Shown in pieces: positions 1 to 4,745 of a DNA stretch of 8,232 bases; position 1 is the first letter of the stretch; every line of letters begins with the position of its first letter. The position numbers and the translations under genes are program-made. The notes under the pieces are model-generated. The model was not told the origin of the DNA. It saw only the letters and a program-made list of their open reading frames with translations, and ran no database searches. Source of the stretch: Betaproteobacteria bacterium UBA931. GTDB lineage: Bacteria; Pseudomonadota; Gammaproteobacteria; Burkholderiales; Casimicrobiaceae. The stretch covers positions 61,702-69,933 of the forward strand of contig DBDN01000081.1 of NCBI GenBank assembly GCA_002293615.1. Reading direction: 5' to 3'.

Positions 1-337
1 ACTTTTTGCGGGACAACTTTCAGTTCCTTCGGTGCTCCGCCGGTAACTTTCAAGTCGAGTTTTTCTTGCTTCGGGTCGTCGATAACAAGATTTCCTTCCG
101 GCGTTGCAAACATAAGCGCTTCAAGCGGCGCTTCAAGTGGTTTCTTGAGTTGATGCTTGCCGGTGATCAGCATGGCCCACCGCGCGCGGCTGGCTTGACA
201 GTGATCGTCAAAACGAGCGTGCCGGCTTTGCCGGTTTCGGAAACCGCGTTAACAAGTTCGTTCATTTTGTCGCTGGCAACGTCGATGAATACGCCTCCAC
301 CGATGTGCCGCAGGGTGTCGGTAATAGGTTGTTGCAT
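1..337 (-). pseudogene. Phage early protein, frameshifted, 3' end outside the window
   Basis: An ATG at 337 follows a good ribosome binding site (AGGAGAG, about 5 bases upstream). It opens a frame beginning MQQPITDTLRHIGGG that runs to a TGA at 167-169 after 56 codons, ending TITVKPAARGGPC. Directly past this point the next frame is clearly coding and open to the window edge: MLITGKHQLKKPLEAPLEAL, then FATPEGNLVIDDPKQEKLDL. The two parts read naturally as one protein if GGTGGGCC (174-181) had one more G, giving RGG-AML. I therefore call it one gene with a one-base loss, or a sequencing error in a G run. An alternative is two coupled genes, because the stop lies just past the internal ATG at 173. 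I recall similar one-piece early proteins in other proteobacterial phages but cannot name a family. It is the most distal visible gene of the leftward operon, one base after the preceding stop. Confidence 0.6.
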
Positions 338-338
338 G

Positions 339-560
339 TCACTCTCCTATGTTGTTTTCGCGCCATCTTTCGCGCGCGAGGGTTTTTACTTGCTCAATAA
401 TTTCTTTGCTGTGATGCTTTGCCAGATCTTCAAGATACGTTTTATGCGTGCCCCGTTTGCCGTGTTTGATAAGCGTTGTTGCCCAATCCCATATCGCGCA
501 GTCGAGCGGATATGATTGCCCCGGCACATGCTTCCATTCGGGCTTCTTAAGCACCGACAA
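339..560 (-). CDS. Small hypothetical phage protein (73 aa)
   Basis: A soluble, basic, Trp-rich protein containing PEWKHVPGQSYPLDCAIWDW, then a helical C-terminal half (KTYLEDLAKHHSKEIIEQVK). I do not recognise the family. There is no ATG near the front. The possible starts are TTG at 560 or GTG at 554, the latter overlapping the TAA of the upstream gene (GTGCTTAA), and neither has a strong ribosome binding site. Translation probably depends on coupling to the upstream membrane-protein gene, which it overlaps by 8-14 bases. Its own TGA is one base before the ATG of the next gene. Its place in a compact chain of overlapping frames supports it as a real gene; the exact start is uncertain. Confidence 0.7.
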   Translation of the reverse strand: MSVLKKPEWKHVPGQSYPLDCAIWDWATTLIKHGKRGTHKTYLEDLAKHHSKEIIEQVKTLARERWRENNIGE

Positions 561-687
561 AGCAAAGCACCACAGCCGCGCCAGCTACGGCACCGAGTAA
601 GATCAGGTATAACGCATTGCGTTCAGCGCGTTTATCGCGCTCGCTCATCGCCAATAATTGGCAACATGTCAGTCGGTATTTTTCCAT
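547..687 (-). CDS. Small single-pass membrane protein (46 aa)
   Basis: The protein starts MEKYRLTCCQLLAMSERDKR and ends in one hydrophobic helix (ALYLILLGAVAGAAVVLCFV, about residues 25-44), so it is probably a tail-anchored inner-membrane peptide with a charged cytoplasmic head. A TTG at 732 would add 15 residues, but its purine-rich stretch is only about 2 bases away. The ATG at 687 has AGGA with 7 bases of spacing and follows the stop of the upstream 35-residue gene by two bases, so I prefer it. The C-terminal end overlaps the next gene. Function is unknown; the Gly/Ala-rich helix could pack against a partner. The length would also fit an Rz1-like or holin-like accessory, but nothing here shows lysis genes. 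Confidence 0.65.
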   Translation of the reverse strand: MEKYRLTCCQLLAMSERDKRAERNALYLILLGAVAGAAVVLCFVGA

Positions 688-689
688 GG

Positions 690-797
690 TCAAATCCTGT
701 TCTTCGTCAGATGCCACGCTGCACTGTGGCAATATCCTTTTCGGCGGTAATAGCGGTAATGCTCGATCATGTCGAGTAGTGTTTTAAGCATCTTCAT
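690..797 (-). CDS. Very small basic phage protein (35 aa)
   Basis: The ATG at 797 overlaps the TGA of the upstream DUF6378-type gene as ATGA, and the frame ends in TGA at 690-692, two bases before the ATG of the following membrane-protein gene. It reads MKMLKTLLDMIEHYRYYRRK, then a GYCHSAAWHLTKNRI tail. The amphipathic helix with Tyr/Arg-rich turns, followed by a short AAWHLTKNR helix, resembles short proteins often seen in early operons of temperate phages. Without it there would be an unexplained gap of about 100 bases in an otherwise gapless operon. It is short enough to be missed by automatic calling. Function is unknown; a nucleic-acid or protein-binding peptide is possible from the charge. 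Confidence 0.65.
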   Translation of the reverse strand: MKMLKTLLDMIEHYRYYRRKGYCHSAAWHLTKNRI

Positions 798-1159
798 TCC
801 ACGCCCTCCTGTTTATGCTGCTGGAGATACCCGCAACGCTCGGCGAGTAATGCGTATCCGACAATATCGAGCCAGTGGTCGCGGTGTGATGCGTCATTTA
901 TGGATCGGGCTAGTTTCAAGGCGATCATCATCTGGCAGACCATCGCCGGTGTGATGTCGGTTCCTGTGATGGCAGCCCACATTGACGCGATTGTTTCAAG
1001 ATTGCGCCCAGGTTCGCCATGTGTCTTTTCGCGGTCGCCGTAGATGATTTCGGTTGCTTCTTCTGCTAGTGTTTTTTCCTCATTGTTAAAAGGTGCGCCT
1101 AATATCTCGGTGGCTTTCTGGATGGCATCTATCAGTGGTTGAAATAAATGATGGGTCAT
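794..1159 (-). CDS. DUF6378 domain-containing phage protein (121 aa)
   Basis: The central and C-terminal part carries the pattern I associate with the DUF6378 phage family: an acidic helix (EEKTLAEEATEIIYGDREKT), a THGEPGRNLETIASMW segment, then VCQMMIALKLARSIND, SHRDHWLDIVGYALL and a final Cys-Gly. The all-helical layout with paired acidic residues recalls MazG-like nucleotide pyrophosphohydrolases. That activity is only a guess, because a canonical EExxE-EExD set is not evident. The N-terminal 25 residues look like an added helix. The start is ATG at 1159, with GAGG 7 bases upstream, overlapping the upstream stop as ATGA. The 3' end overlaps the 35-residue gene in the same way. The family assignment comes from memory of the motif, not a search. 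Confidence 0.75.
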   Translation of the reverse strand: MTHHLFQPLIDAIQKATEILGAPFNNEEKTLAEEATEIIYGDREKTHGEPGRNLETIASMWAAITGTDITPAMVCQMMIALKLARSINDASHRDHWLDIVGYALLAERCGYLQQHKQEGVE

Positions 1160-1551
1160 ACTGCTGCCTCTTGTGCCTGTGCTTGTTTTTTGGGGTAATA
1201 CGGATATCGGATGTAGATCGTGATCGGTAACGTGTCATATGCTGTCAGCTGCCACTTTTGATCAAACGAATCGCTCTCGCTACGCTCGGCGGTGATTCCT
1301 TTTTTTTCGAGCAGCGATATCAGATCAGCGGCGCGTCCGGCGGATGCTGTGACATGCAAAGCTAAGCTGGTAAAGTTGCCGCTGCCGGTGGTGATCGGGT
1401 AGACGGTGGGCGTGACAGGAAATCCGTGTGCGGCGATAGAATCAGAGATGCGTTCAAGTTTCGCGATGTCTGCTGCGCTGGCACGCAGCACGGCAATATG
1501 CAAATCTTTCTCGCTCTTGACGCTCGCAATGGTTTTTTCAAGTAGATTCAT
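1156..1551 (-). CDS. Hypothetical phage protein (131 aa)
   Basis: The protein is soluble. A charged helix (about 1-40, containing SEKDLHIAVLRASAADIAKL) is followed by an alternating beta-like region (TPTVYPITTGSGNFTSLALH) and a second helix-strand unit (RAADLISLLEKKGITAERSE). It ends in an aromatic strand (LPITIYIRYPYYP) and a Lys/Gln/Ala tail. I see no catalytic motif and do not recognise the family. Two helix/strand repeats would fit a small ferredoxin-like fold, which is inference only. The start is ATG at 1551 with GGAAAG upstream, two bases after the TGA of the Acb2/Tad1-like gene. The end overlaps the DUF6378-type gene by four bases, so the genes are translationally coupled. Confidence 0.8.
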   Translation of the reverse strand: MNLLEKTIASVKSEKDLHIAVLRASAADIAKLERISDSIAAHGFPVTPTVYPITTGSGNFTSLALHVTASAGRAADLISLLEKKGITAERSESDSFDQKWQLTAYDTLPITIYIRYPYYPKKQAQAQEAAV

Positions 1552-1553
1552 GG

Positions 1554-1799
1554 TCAGCTTTCCGTTGTTGCGCCCTTGACCGCGAACATCGCGGCAATCT
1601 CAATGTGGCGCATGGCTTCGTTCATGCATCGGTCGGTCTCGGCGTTGCGCTTCGAGCAGGTGATACGCTGGCATTTACTGATCATCGTCGCTGCTAATAC
1701 CTTAATTTCAGTCACGCTGTCTTTGCCGCTTGGGTTATGGTCAAGCCGTACCATTTCAATGGCCGAAGGAGTGATGCTTCCTTTAATTGCGATCCTCAT
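1554..1799 (-). CDS. Probable Acb2/Tad1-type helical hairpin protein (81 aa), candidate anti-defence sponge
   Basis: After a short N-terminal part (residues 1-18) the protein has HNPSGKDSVTEIKVLAATMI (21-40), a Cys/Arg-rich turn, then a second helix (about 53-78) ending HIEIAAMFAVKGAT. The order NPSG, then a helix with IK and AA-x-x-I, then a helix closing in AAM-x-AVKxAT, is the pattern I associate with the Acb2/Tad1 hairpin domain (formerly DUF7681). Known Acb2 and Tad1 proteins are small oligomeric phage proteins that sequester cyclic oligonucleotides or cyclic ADP-ribose signals made by CBASS and Thoeris defences. The domain alone does not prove sponge activity, since many members are untested. 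The start is ATG at 1799 with AAGGA 8 bases upstream, overlapping the upstream gene by 4 bases. It sits mid-operon in the repressed leftward transcript, as expected of an early counter-defence gene. Three Cys (43, 48, 58) are unusual. Confidence 0.65.
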   Translation of the reverse strand: MRIAIKGSITPSAIEMVRLDHNPSGKDSVTEIKVLAATMISKCQRITCSKRNAETDRCMNEAMRHIEIAAMFAVKGATTES

Positions 1800-2020
1800 T
1801 TTGTTCCATCCTTTTTCCAGCCAAACAGTCCTTTAATCAAATAGCGAAAATCCCTCATCGTGCGCTGGAAGCGCTTCGGCTTGATAGGTGGCAGCGTTTT
1901 CATGATGGTGCCTATTTCTTTATTGATCCGCACAAACTCGGCGATGTTTGCCGAAGGAAGGTTTTCCACTGCCTTTCGTGCTTCTTCAATACGTTTGGCA
2001 AAGGTTCGCGCAGTGATCAT
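1796..2020 (-). CDS. Small basic hypothetical phage protein (74 aa)
   Basis: The protein begins MITARTFAKRIEEARKAVEN and is helical and strongly basic in its C-terminal half (PPIKPKRFQRTMRDFRYLIK), ending in a GLFGWKKDGTK tail. The charge would fit binding to nucleic acid or membrane surface, but no named domain is visible. I chose ATG at 2020 over TTG at 2023: the ATG forms a TGATG overlap with the stop of the upstream signal-peptide gene and has AAGGTG 5-6 bases upstream. The 3' end overlaps the Acb2/Tad1-like gene by 4 bases. Function is unknown. Confidence 0.75.
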   Translation of the reverse strand: MITARTFAKRIEEARKAVENLPSANIAEFVRINKEIGTIMKTLPPIKPKRFQRTMRDFRYLIKGLFGWKKDGTK

Positions 2021-2442
2021 CAATGCACCTTGACCATCATTGCGGTTACGTTGTCAGCGTCGCTTCCGGTGATCAGCGTTCCGTCGTAGCGATGCGGCGC
2101 GGTCATCGTGCCGATAAATCGCCAGCCGGTTTGGCCTGAGAGTTCTTGGCATTCGATTCTTGCGCCGGTGGGCAATGTGGCCGTGCATGTATAGCGATAT
2201 TCTCCGCGATTGTGCGCCGCCGTGACCGTGTTTTCATTCGCGATAGCAGTGAGCAGCATGTGATGCGTGATCGTGTCGCCTTCTGCCGCTTTGATAACGA
2301 TGATCCAGTCGCCGTTTAGCCGGGCAATCAGGTCGCGCGCGGCGGCTGGTGGTTGCGGCGGCCATTCAAAGCTGGCAAGCGATTCAGCAGCAGAGGGCAG
2401 GGCAATCAAAACGACAATGATGGCGGTAAATATACGTTTCAT
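2020..2442 (-). CDS. Secreted/periplasmic hypothetical protein with signal peptide (140 aa)
   Basis: The start at ATG 2442 has an excellent ribosome binding site (AAGGAGAAATC). A longer frame upstream is rejected because only this start gives a clean signal peptide: MKRIFTAIIVVLIALPSAAE, with probable cleavage after Ala19 (SAA/ES). The mature part begins with a Pro-rich stretch (FEWPPQPPAAARDLIARLNG) and continues as beta-rich sequence. It contains two Cys (in EYRYTCTATLP and ARIECQEL) placed to form a disulfide, as expected in the periplasm. A pattern like GDWIIVIKAAEG-HHMLLTAI then GWRFIGTMT-YDGTLITG suggests a small beta-barrel or lipocalin-like fold, by inference only. An exported protein in an early phage operon is unusual. 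Its 3' stop overlaps the next ATG. Confidence 0.8.
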   Translation of the reverse strand: MKRIFTAIIVVLIALPSAAESLASFEWPPQPPAAARDLIARLNGDWIIVIKAAEGDTITHHMLLTAIANENTVTAAHNRGEYRYTCTATLPTGARIECQELSGQTGWRFIGTMTAPHRYDGTLITGSDADNVTAMMVKVH

Positions 2443-2455
2443 GATTTCTCCTTGG

Positions 2456-2653
2456 TTATTGGTCAGACGTGATTTCTTGGGCAATGTTTTCAACGACATC
2501 AACGGCAACGCCTACGGCTGACGCTACGGCGATGACCGTCAATCCATCTGCCAGAAGTTTCGCGATCTTGCTTCGCGACACATCATCGCCTTCCATGCCA
2601 CCAACAACTACATCAATGGCGTTTTCTATTGAGTCCATGATAAATCCAAACAT
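2456..2653 (-). CDS. First gene of the leftward early operon, small protein (65 aa)
   Basis: The protein opens MFGFIMDSIENAIDVVVGGM, and its C-terminal half reads SKIAKLLADGLTVIAVASAV followed by GVAVDVVENIAQEITSDQ. The second half is similar in shape to small phage proteins whose KLxADGLTV-x-x-x-A-x-x-x-GV-x-VDVV segment looks like a degenerate helix-turn-helix, though the stretch is hydrophobic enough to be a membrane helix instead. The start has AAAGGAT about 6 bases upstream. It is the first gene behind the operator-controlled promoter. In lambda that site is taken by the antiterminator N, but this protein lacks the Arg-rich N-type motif, so I do not assign that role. The signal-peptide gene follows 13 bases on. 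Confidence 0.7.
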   Translation of the reverse strand: MFGFIMDSIENAIDVVVGGMEGDDVSRSKIAKLLADGLTVIAVASAVGVAVDVVENIAQEITSDQ

Positions 2654-2687
2654 CGTTATCCTTTTTTTGTTATTGCTAACGACGCTT

Positions 2688-2715
2688 ATAATACTTAAGT
2701 ATTTTATATTGTCAA
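2688..2715 (-). promoter_or_regulatory. Leftward early promoter (PL-like)
   Basis: On the minus strand TTGACA (2715-2710) is a perfect -35 and TATTAT (2693-2688) a five-of-six -10, with 16 bases between. Transcription would start near 2681, leaving a leader of about 28 bases before the ATG at 2653. Two palindromic operators overlap the promoter elements, so binding by the CI- or Cro-like protein should block polymerase. A TATAAG at 2690-2685 could serve as -10 with 19-base spacing, but is less likely. Confidence 0.75.
2690..2703. promoter_or_regulatory. Operator OL-a (AATACTTAAGTATT)
   Basis: A perfect 14-base palindrome lying over the -10 of the leftward promoter. It matches, within one base, the other left site and the CI/Cro region site at 4759-4772. 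This location fits repression by the phage CI- or Cro-like protein. Confidence 0.75.
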
Positions 2716-2727
2716 TACCTAAGTATT
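2714..2727. promoter_or_regulatory. Operator OL-b (AATACCTAAGTATT)
   Basis: An imperfect 14-base palindrome abutting the -35 of the leftward promoter. Read on the minus strand it is AATACTTAGGTATT, identical to the site at 4759-4772. Its centre is 24 bases from the centre of OL-a, close to two turns of helix, which suits cooperative binding of two dimers on one DNA face. Confidence 0.75.
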
Positions 2728-2829
2728 ATTTTTCACAAGAAAAGTATTTTTGCAAATAGAAATATCCTAAGCGCACTTATATATGCTTAATGTATAAATT
2801 GAATAATAAGGGTTGTAAGAAAAGTTTGT

Positions 2830-2860
2830 TGCGTCCTTGAAACCTGCCAAATAGGACGCA
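2830..2860 (+). repeat. Inverted repeat/hairpin upstream of the 56-residue gene
   Basis: TGCGTCCT (2830-2837) pairs perfectly with AGGACGCA (2853-2860) across a 15-base loop. It lies in the AT-rich, otherwise non-coding stretch 2654-2900. It overlaps a candidate promoter, so it may be a protein-binding site in DNA or, if transcription starts further upstream, a leader RNA hairpin. Confidence 0.5.
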
Positions 2861-2866
2861 TATATA
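2837..2866 (+). promoter_or_regulatory. Candidate promoter for the 56-residue gene
   Basis: TTGAAA (2837-2842, five of six) and TATATA (2861-2866, four of six) are separated by 18 bases. The start would be near 2873, giving a leader of about 28 bases. The cassette needs a plus-strand promoter, since both neighbouring units run on the minus strand. The inverted repeat 2830-2860 spans it. Confidence 0.4.
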
Positions 2867-2869
2867 TTT

Positions 2870-2889
2870 ATAGCCATGTGGCTATTTTT
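2870..2889 (+). terminator. Weak hairpin with T tract in the leader (possible attenuator)
   Basis: ATAGCC (2870-2875) and GGCTAT (2880-2885) form a 6-7 base stem with a 2-4 base loop, followed directly by five T residues (2885-2889) and then the GGAG ribosome binding site of the 56-residue gene. The stem is short, so termination would be partial. If transcription starts near 2873 the stem cannot form completely, so function depends on where the real start lies. Confidence 0.35.
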
Positions 2890-2900
2890 GGAGAAAAATA

Positions 2901-3071
2901 ATGACAAAAAGTCCTATTGGAACAACAGCAAAGACAGGTGAAAACTGCCCTGAGAGCGGGGTGTGGAAATCTAAAGATTCGCCGTCAACGACTGCACCAA
3001 TCGCGAAGGGAAACAAAATGCCTCCCCATAACGATAAAGCGGTAATTTGGGAGCTTATTAAATACGCTTAA
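2901..3071 (+). CDS. Conserved small hypothetical protein (56 aa), moron-like cassette
   Basis: The ATG at 2901 has GGAG 7 bases upstream. The protein reads MTKSPIGTTAKTGENCPESG, then VWKSKDSPSTTAPIAKGNKM, then PPHNDKAVIWELIKYA. I recall small bacterial and phage proteins with the same order: a GTxAKTGExCPxSGVW opening, a STTAPIAKGNxMPP middle and a W-x-L-x-x-YA end. They are slightly reminiscent of the YjzC type, but I know of no assigned function. The Cys-Pro and repeated Thr/Lys/Gly turns suggest a compact beta structure. It is the only plus-strand gene between the leftward promoter and the repressor, and it has its own candidate promoter and a strong terminator. That is the classic arrangement of a lysogenic cargo (moron) gene expressed from a silent prophage. 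Confidence 0.75.
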   Translation: MTKSPIGTTAKTGENCPESGVWKSKDSPSTTAPIAKGNKMPPHNDKAVIWELIKYA

Positions 3072-3094
3072 CTTTGTGGAAATGCGGAACATCG

Positions 3095-3123
3095 GGCGAG
3101 ACTTTTGTCTCGCCAGAATTTTT
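3095..3123 (+). terminator. Rho-independent terminator after the 56-residue gene
   Basis: GGCGAGAC (3095-3102) and GTCTCGCC (3107-3114) form a perfect 8-base GC-rich stem with a TTTT loop, followed by AGAATTTTT. The T tract is only on the plus-strand side, so it should stop plus-strand transcripts; it is not obviously bidirectional. Confidence 0.85.
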
Positions 3124-3151
3124 CCTTTATAGGGGTAGGGGCTAAGTGTAT

Positions 3152-3169
3152 ACGTCTAGGGCTAGACGT
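3152..3169. repeat. Short inverted repeat across the exonuclease stop codon
   Basis: ACGTCTAG (3152-3159) and CTAGACGT (3162-3169) are exact inverse copies separated by two bases, and the right arm contains the TAG stop of the exonuclease-BRCT gene. There is no T tract on the minus strand after it, so it is a poor intrinsic terminator. It could be a binding site or an mRNA 3'-end stabilising hairpin. Confidence 0.4.
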
Positions 3170-4010
3170 CATTTGCTATGGTGAGAAAATCTGATTCAGC
3201 AAGTATGCGAATGTTTCCGCCAGTTTTAATGATTTCTTCTGCTTTTAAGTGCTTACTGCTTTTTTCTTTTCCGGCAAGTTTTTGAATATCTTGATCGCCG
3301 ACAACAAGCAGCGTTGTTTTTTTTGAGACGCTGTCTTTAACCTCACATCCAGCATTTGCAGCAATATTCGCGGCTTCTTGGCGGGTTATGGTTAATGATC
3401 CTGTAAATACAATCACTTCTCCATACAAATGCCCTTCGGGGTTTCCGCATCTTGAAACAGAGGTGAAATTTGTTGGTGATATCGGTTGCGCGGTACGCTT
3501 TAACCACCACGCAACATTTTTCCCGCTAGCTGTCATCGCTTTCGCGAAAATAGTACCTGCAACAATGGCGTCGCTTAATGCGTCATGATGACGTGAATTA
3601 TCTATGCTCAAAAACTCAGCAACACGAGCAAGTCCGTAGCCTTTATAGCTGAATTGCTCCCATTGGCGACGTACAACTTTTGCCACATCAAGCCATGTGA
3701 TGTTGTCCATTTTTCCCGGTAGTGCTTGATTAAGTGCTGACCGATCAAAGTGTGTATATGTTGCGATTACTGAATTTTGAGCGGATGCGATGATTCTTTC
3801 AGATAAATCTTCAATTGTCGGTGCGCCGCTTACCTTTTTTTCATTGATTCCGTGAATATCAATATTCATCCAGCTAAAATGCGTTTTCGGATTGACGTAT
3901 GAAGACCATTGACTAATGATCTCACCGTTTTGAAACGTAGCGACGCCAATTTGGCATATACTGGCGATTGATTCGTTCGCTGTTTCAACGTCGATTGCAG
4001 TAAACCTCAT
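3162..4010 (-). CDS. DEDDh 3'-5' exonuclease fused to a C-terminal BRCT domain (282 aa)
   Basis: Residues 1-160 are a DnaQ/RNase T-type exonuclease with the complete metal-binding set: Asp7 and Glu9 in FTAIDVETAN, Asp89 in YTHFDRSAL, and His142 and Asp147 in HHDALSDA. After a linker with a WWLKR segment, about residues 195-282 form a BRCT domain (YGEVIVFTGSLTITRQEAAN, then KKTTLLVVGD, and a final ILAESDF). The family degrades single-stranded or frayed nucleic acid ends; the BRCT part binds DNA or phosphorylated partners. I chose ATG 4010 over the longer frame because GAAGAAAAA precedes it and the protein then begins at the usual exonuclease edge. It lies 10 bases after the repressor stop and is very probably co-transcribed with it in the lysogen. 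This is the position of rexAB in lambda, so a role in exclusion of other phages or in repair is attractive but unproven. Confidence 0.88.
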   Translation of the reverse strand: MRFTAIDVETANESIASICQIGVATFQNGEIISQWSSYVNPKTHFSWMNIDIHGINEKKVSGAPTIEDLSERIIASAQNSVIATYTHFDRSALNQALPGKMDNITWLDVAKVVRRQWEQFSYKGYGLARVAEFLSIDNSRHHDALSDAIVAGTIFAKAMTASGKNVAWWLKRTAQPISPTNFTSVSRCGNPEGHLYGEVIVFTGSLTITRQEAANIAANAGCEVKDSVSKKTTLLVVGDQDIQKLAGKEKSSKHLKAEEIIKTGGNIRILAESDFLTIANDV

Positions 4011-4020
4011 TTTTTCTTCT

Positions 4021-4734
4021 TTATTTTTGTACCCACTTACCAACCACAACGCCGCAAATCATCGCGTCGTCTCGCAAAGGTATAATTTTTTCTGGCCAAT
4101 CTGGGTTTAAAGGGCGCAAATATTTCTGATTGCCTTCAATAATGAGTTGTTTGAATGTCGCTTCTTTAGAGTTTTCGAGTCGGACAATAACGCATTTTTT
4201 ATGATTATGTGCAATATCTGGATCAACGAAAATAATATCGCCATCTTGGTATTCTGGCTCCATGCTTGCTCCGCGAACGCGTAACGCAAATGCGTGCTCG
4301 CTAACCTTTACAATACATGGCAGCCAATCTTCGGCGTCGCCTGGCAGAAAATTATCGATAATGCCGCACCAATCGCCGGCCTGAACCCATGAAATTAAAG
4401 GTACTTTCCTGTGAAAATCTGGTGCATGGTTGATCGTATCATCGAGACGATAGTCTCCGATTACATCCTTTATACGCTGGTTGGATGCGTTTTCGGCCAT
4501 CTTTAGAATTTCTTCGATGGAGATTTTTGGATCAAGAAGCGATTCTGCTGTTACGCCAAGAAGTTTTGCAATTGCTGTGGTGTATTTAGATAGTTCTGTG
4601 TCACCGCGCTCAATCTTGCTGATCGCGCCTTGAGTGACCCCGATGTTTTTGCCAAGCCAGTTTTGAGAAACATCTTTGCGTTTTCGCAAAGCTGCTATCT
4701 TTTTTCCTGCTATTTCATTTGGATAATTACTCAT
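4021..4734 (-). CDS. cI: CI-like phage repressor, XRE helix-turn-helix plus S24 self-cleavage domain (237 aa)
   Basis: Residues 8-67 are an XRE/Cro-CI DNA-binding domain with the helix-turn-helix WLGKNIGVTQGAISKIERGD. The C-terminal half is a LexA/CI-type S24 peptidase: Ala119-Gly120 in SWVQAGDW is the expected cleavage site, Ser157 in VRGASMEP is the nucleophile, and Lys195 in ATFKQL is the general base. The protein should therefore bind operators as a dimer and cut itself when activated RecA forms after DNA damage, inducing the prophage. It is divergent from the Cro-like gene, with operators between, and identical or near-identical sites lie at the left promoter. The ATG at 4734 lacks a recognisable ribosome binding site and is very near the predicted transcription start, so the mRNA may be leaderless, as for lambda cI from PRM. 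Confidence 0.95.
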   Translation of the reverse strand: MSNYPNEIAGKKIAALRKRKDVSQNWLGKNIGVTQGAISKIERGDTELSKYTTAIAKLLGVTAESLLDPKISIEEILKMAENASNQRIKDVIGDYRLDDTINHAPDFHRKVPLISWVQAGDWCGIIDNFLPGDAEDWLPCIVKVSEHAFALRVRGASMEPEYQDGDIIFVDPDIAHNHKKCVIVRLENSKEATFKQLIIEGNQKYLRPLNPDWPEKIIPLRDDAMICGVVVGKWVQK

Positions 4735-4745
4735 GTAATGAATCT

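Noticed and set aside
6..515. Plus-strand open frame of 169 codons at the left edge
   Set aside because: It lies opposite two coupled minus-strand genes with good junctions. Its product is Cys/Phe/Arg-rich with no domain, typical of antisense shadow.
3152..3169. Inverted repeat as a terminator for the repressor-exonuclease transcript
   Set aside because: The loop would be only two bases and no T tract follows on the minus strand; kept only as an inverted repeat.
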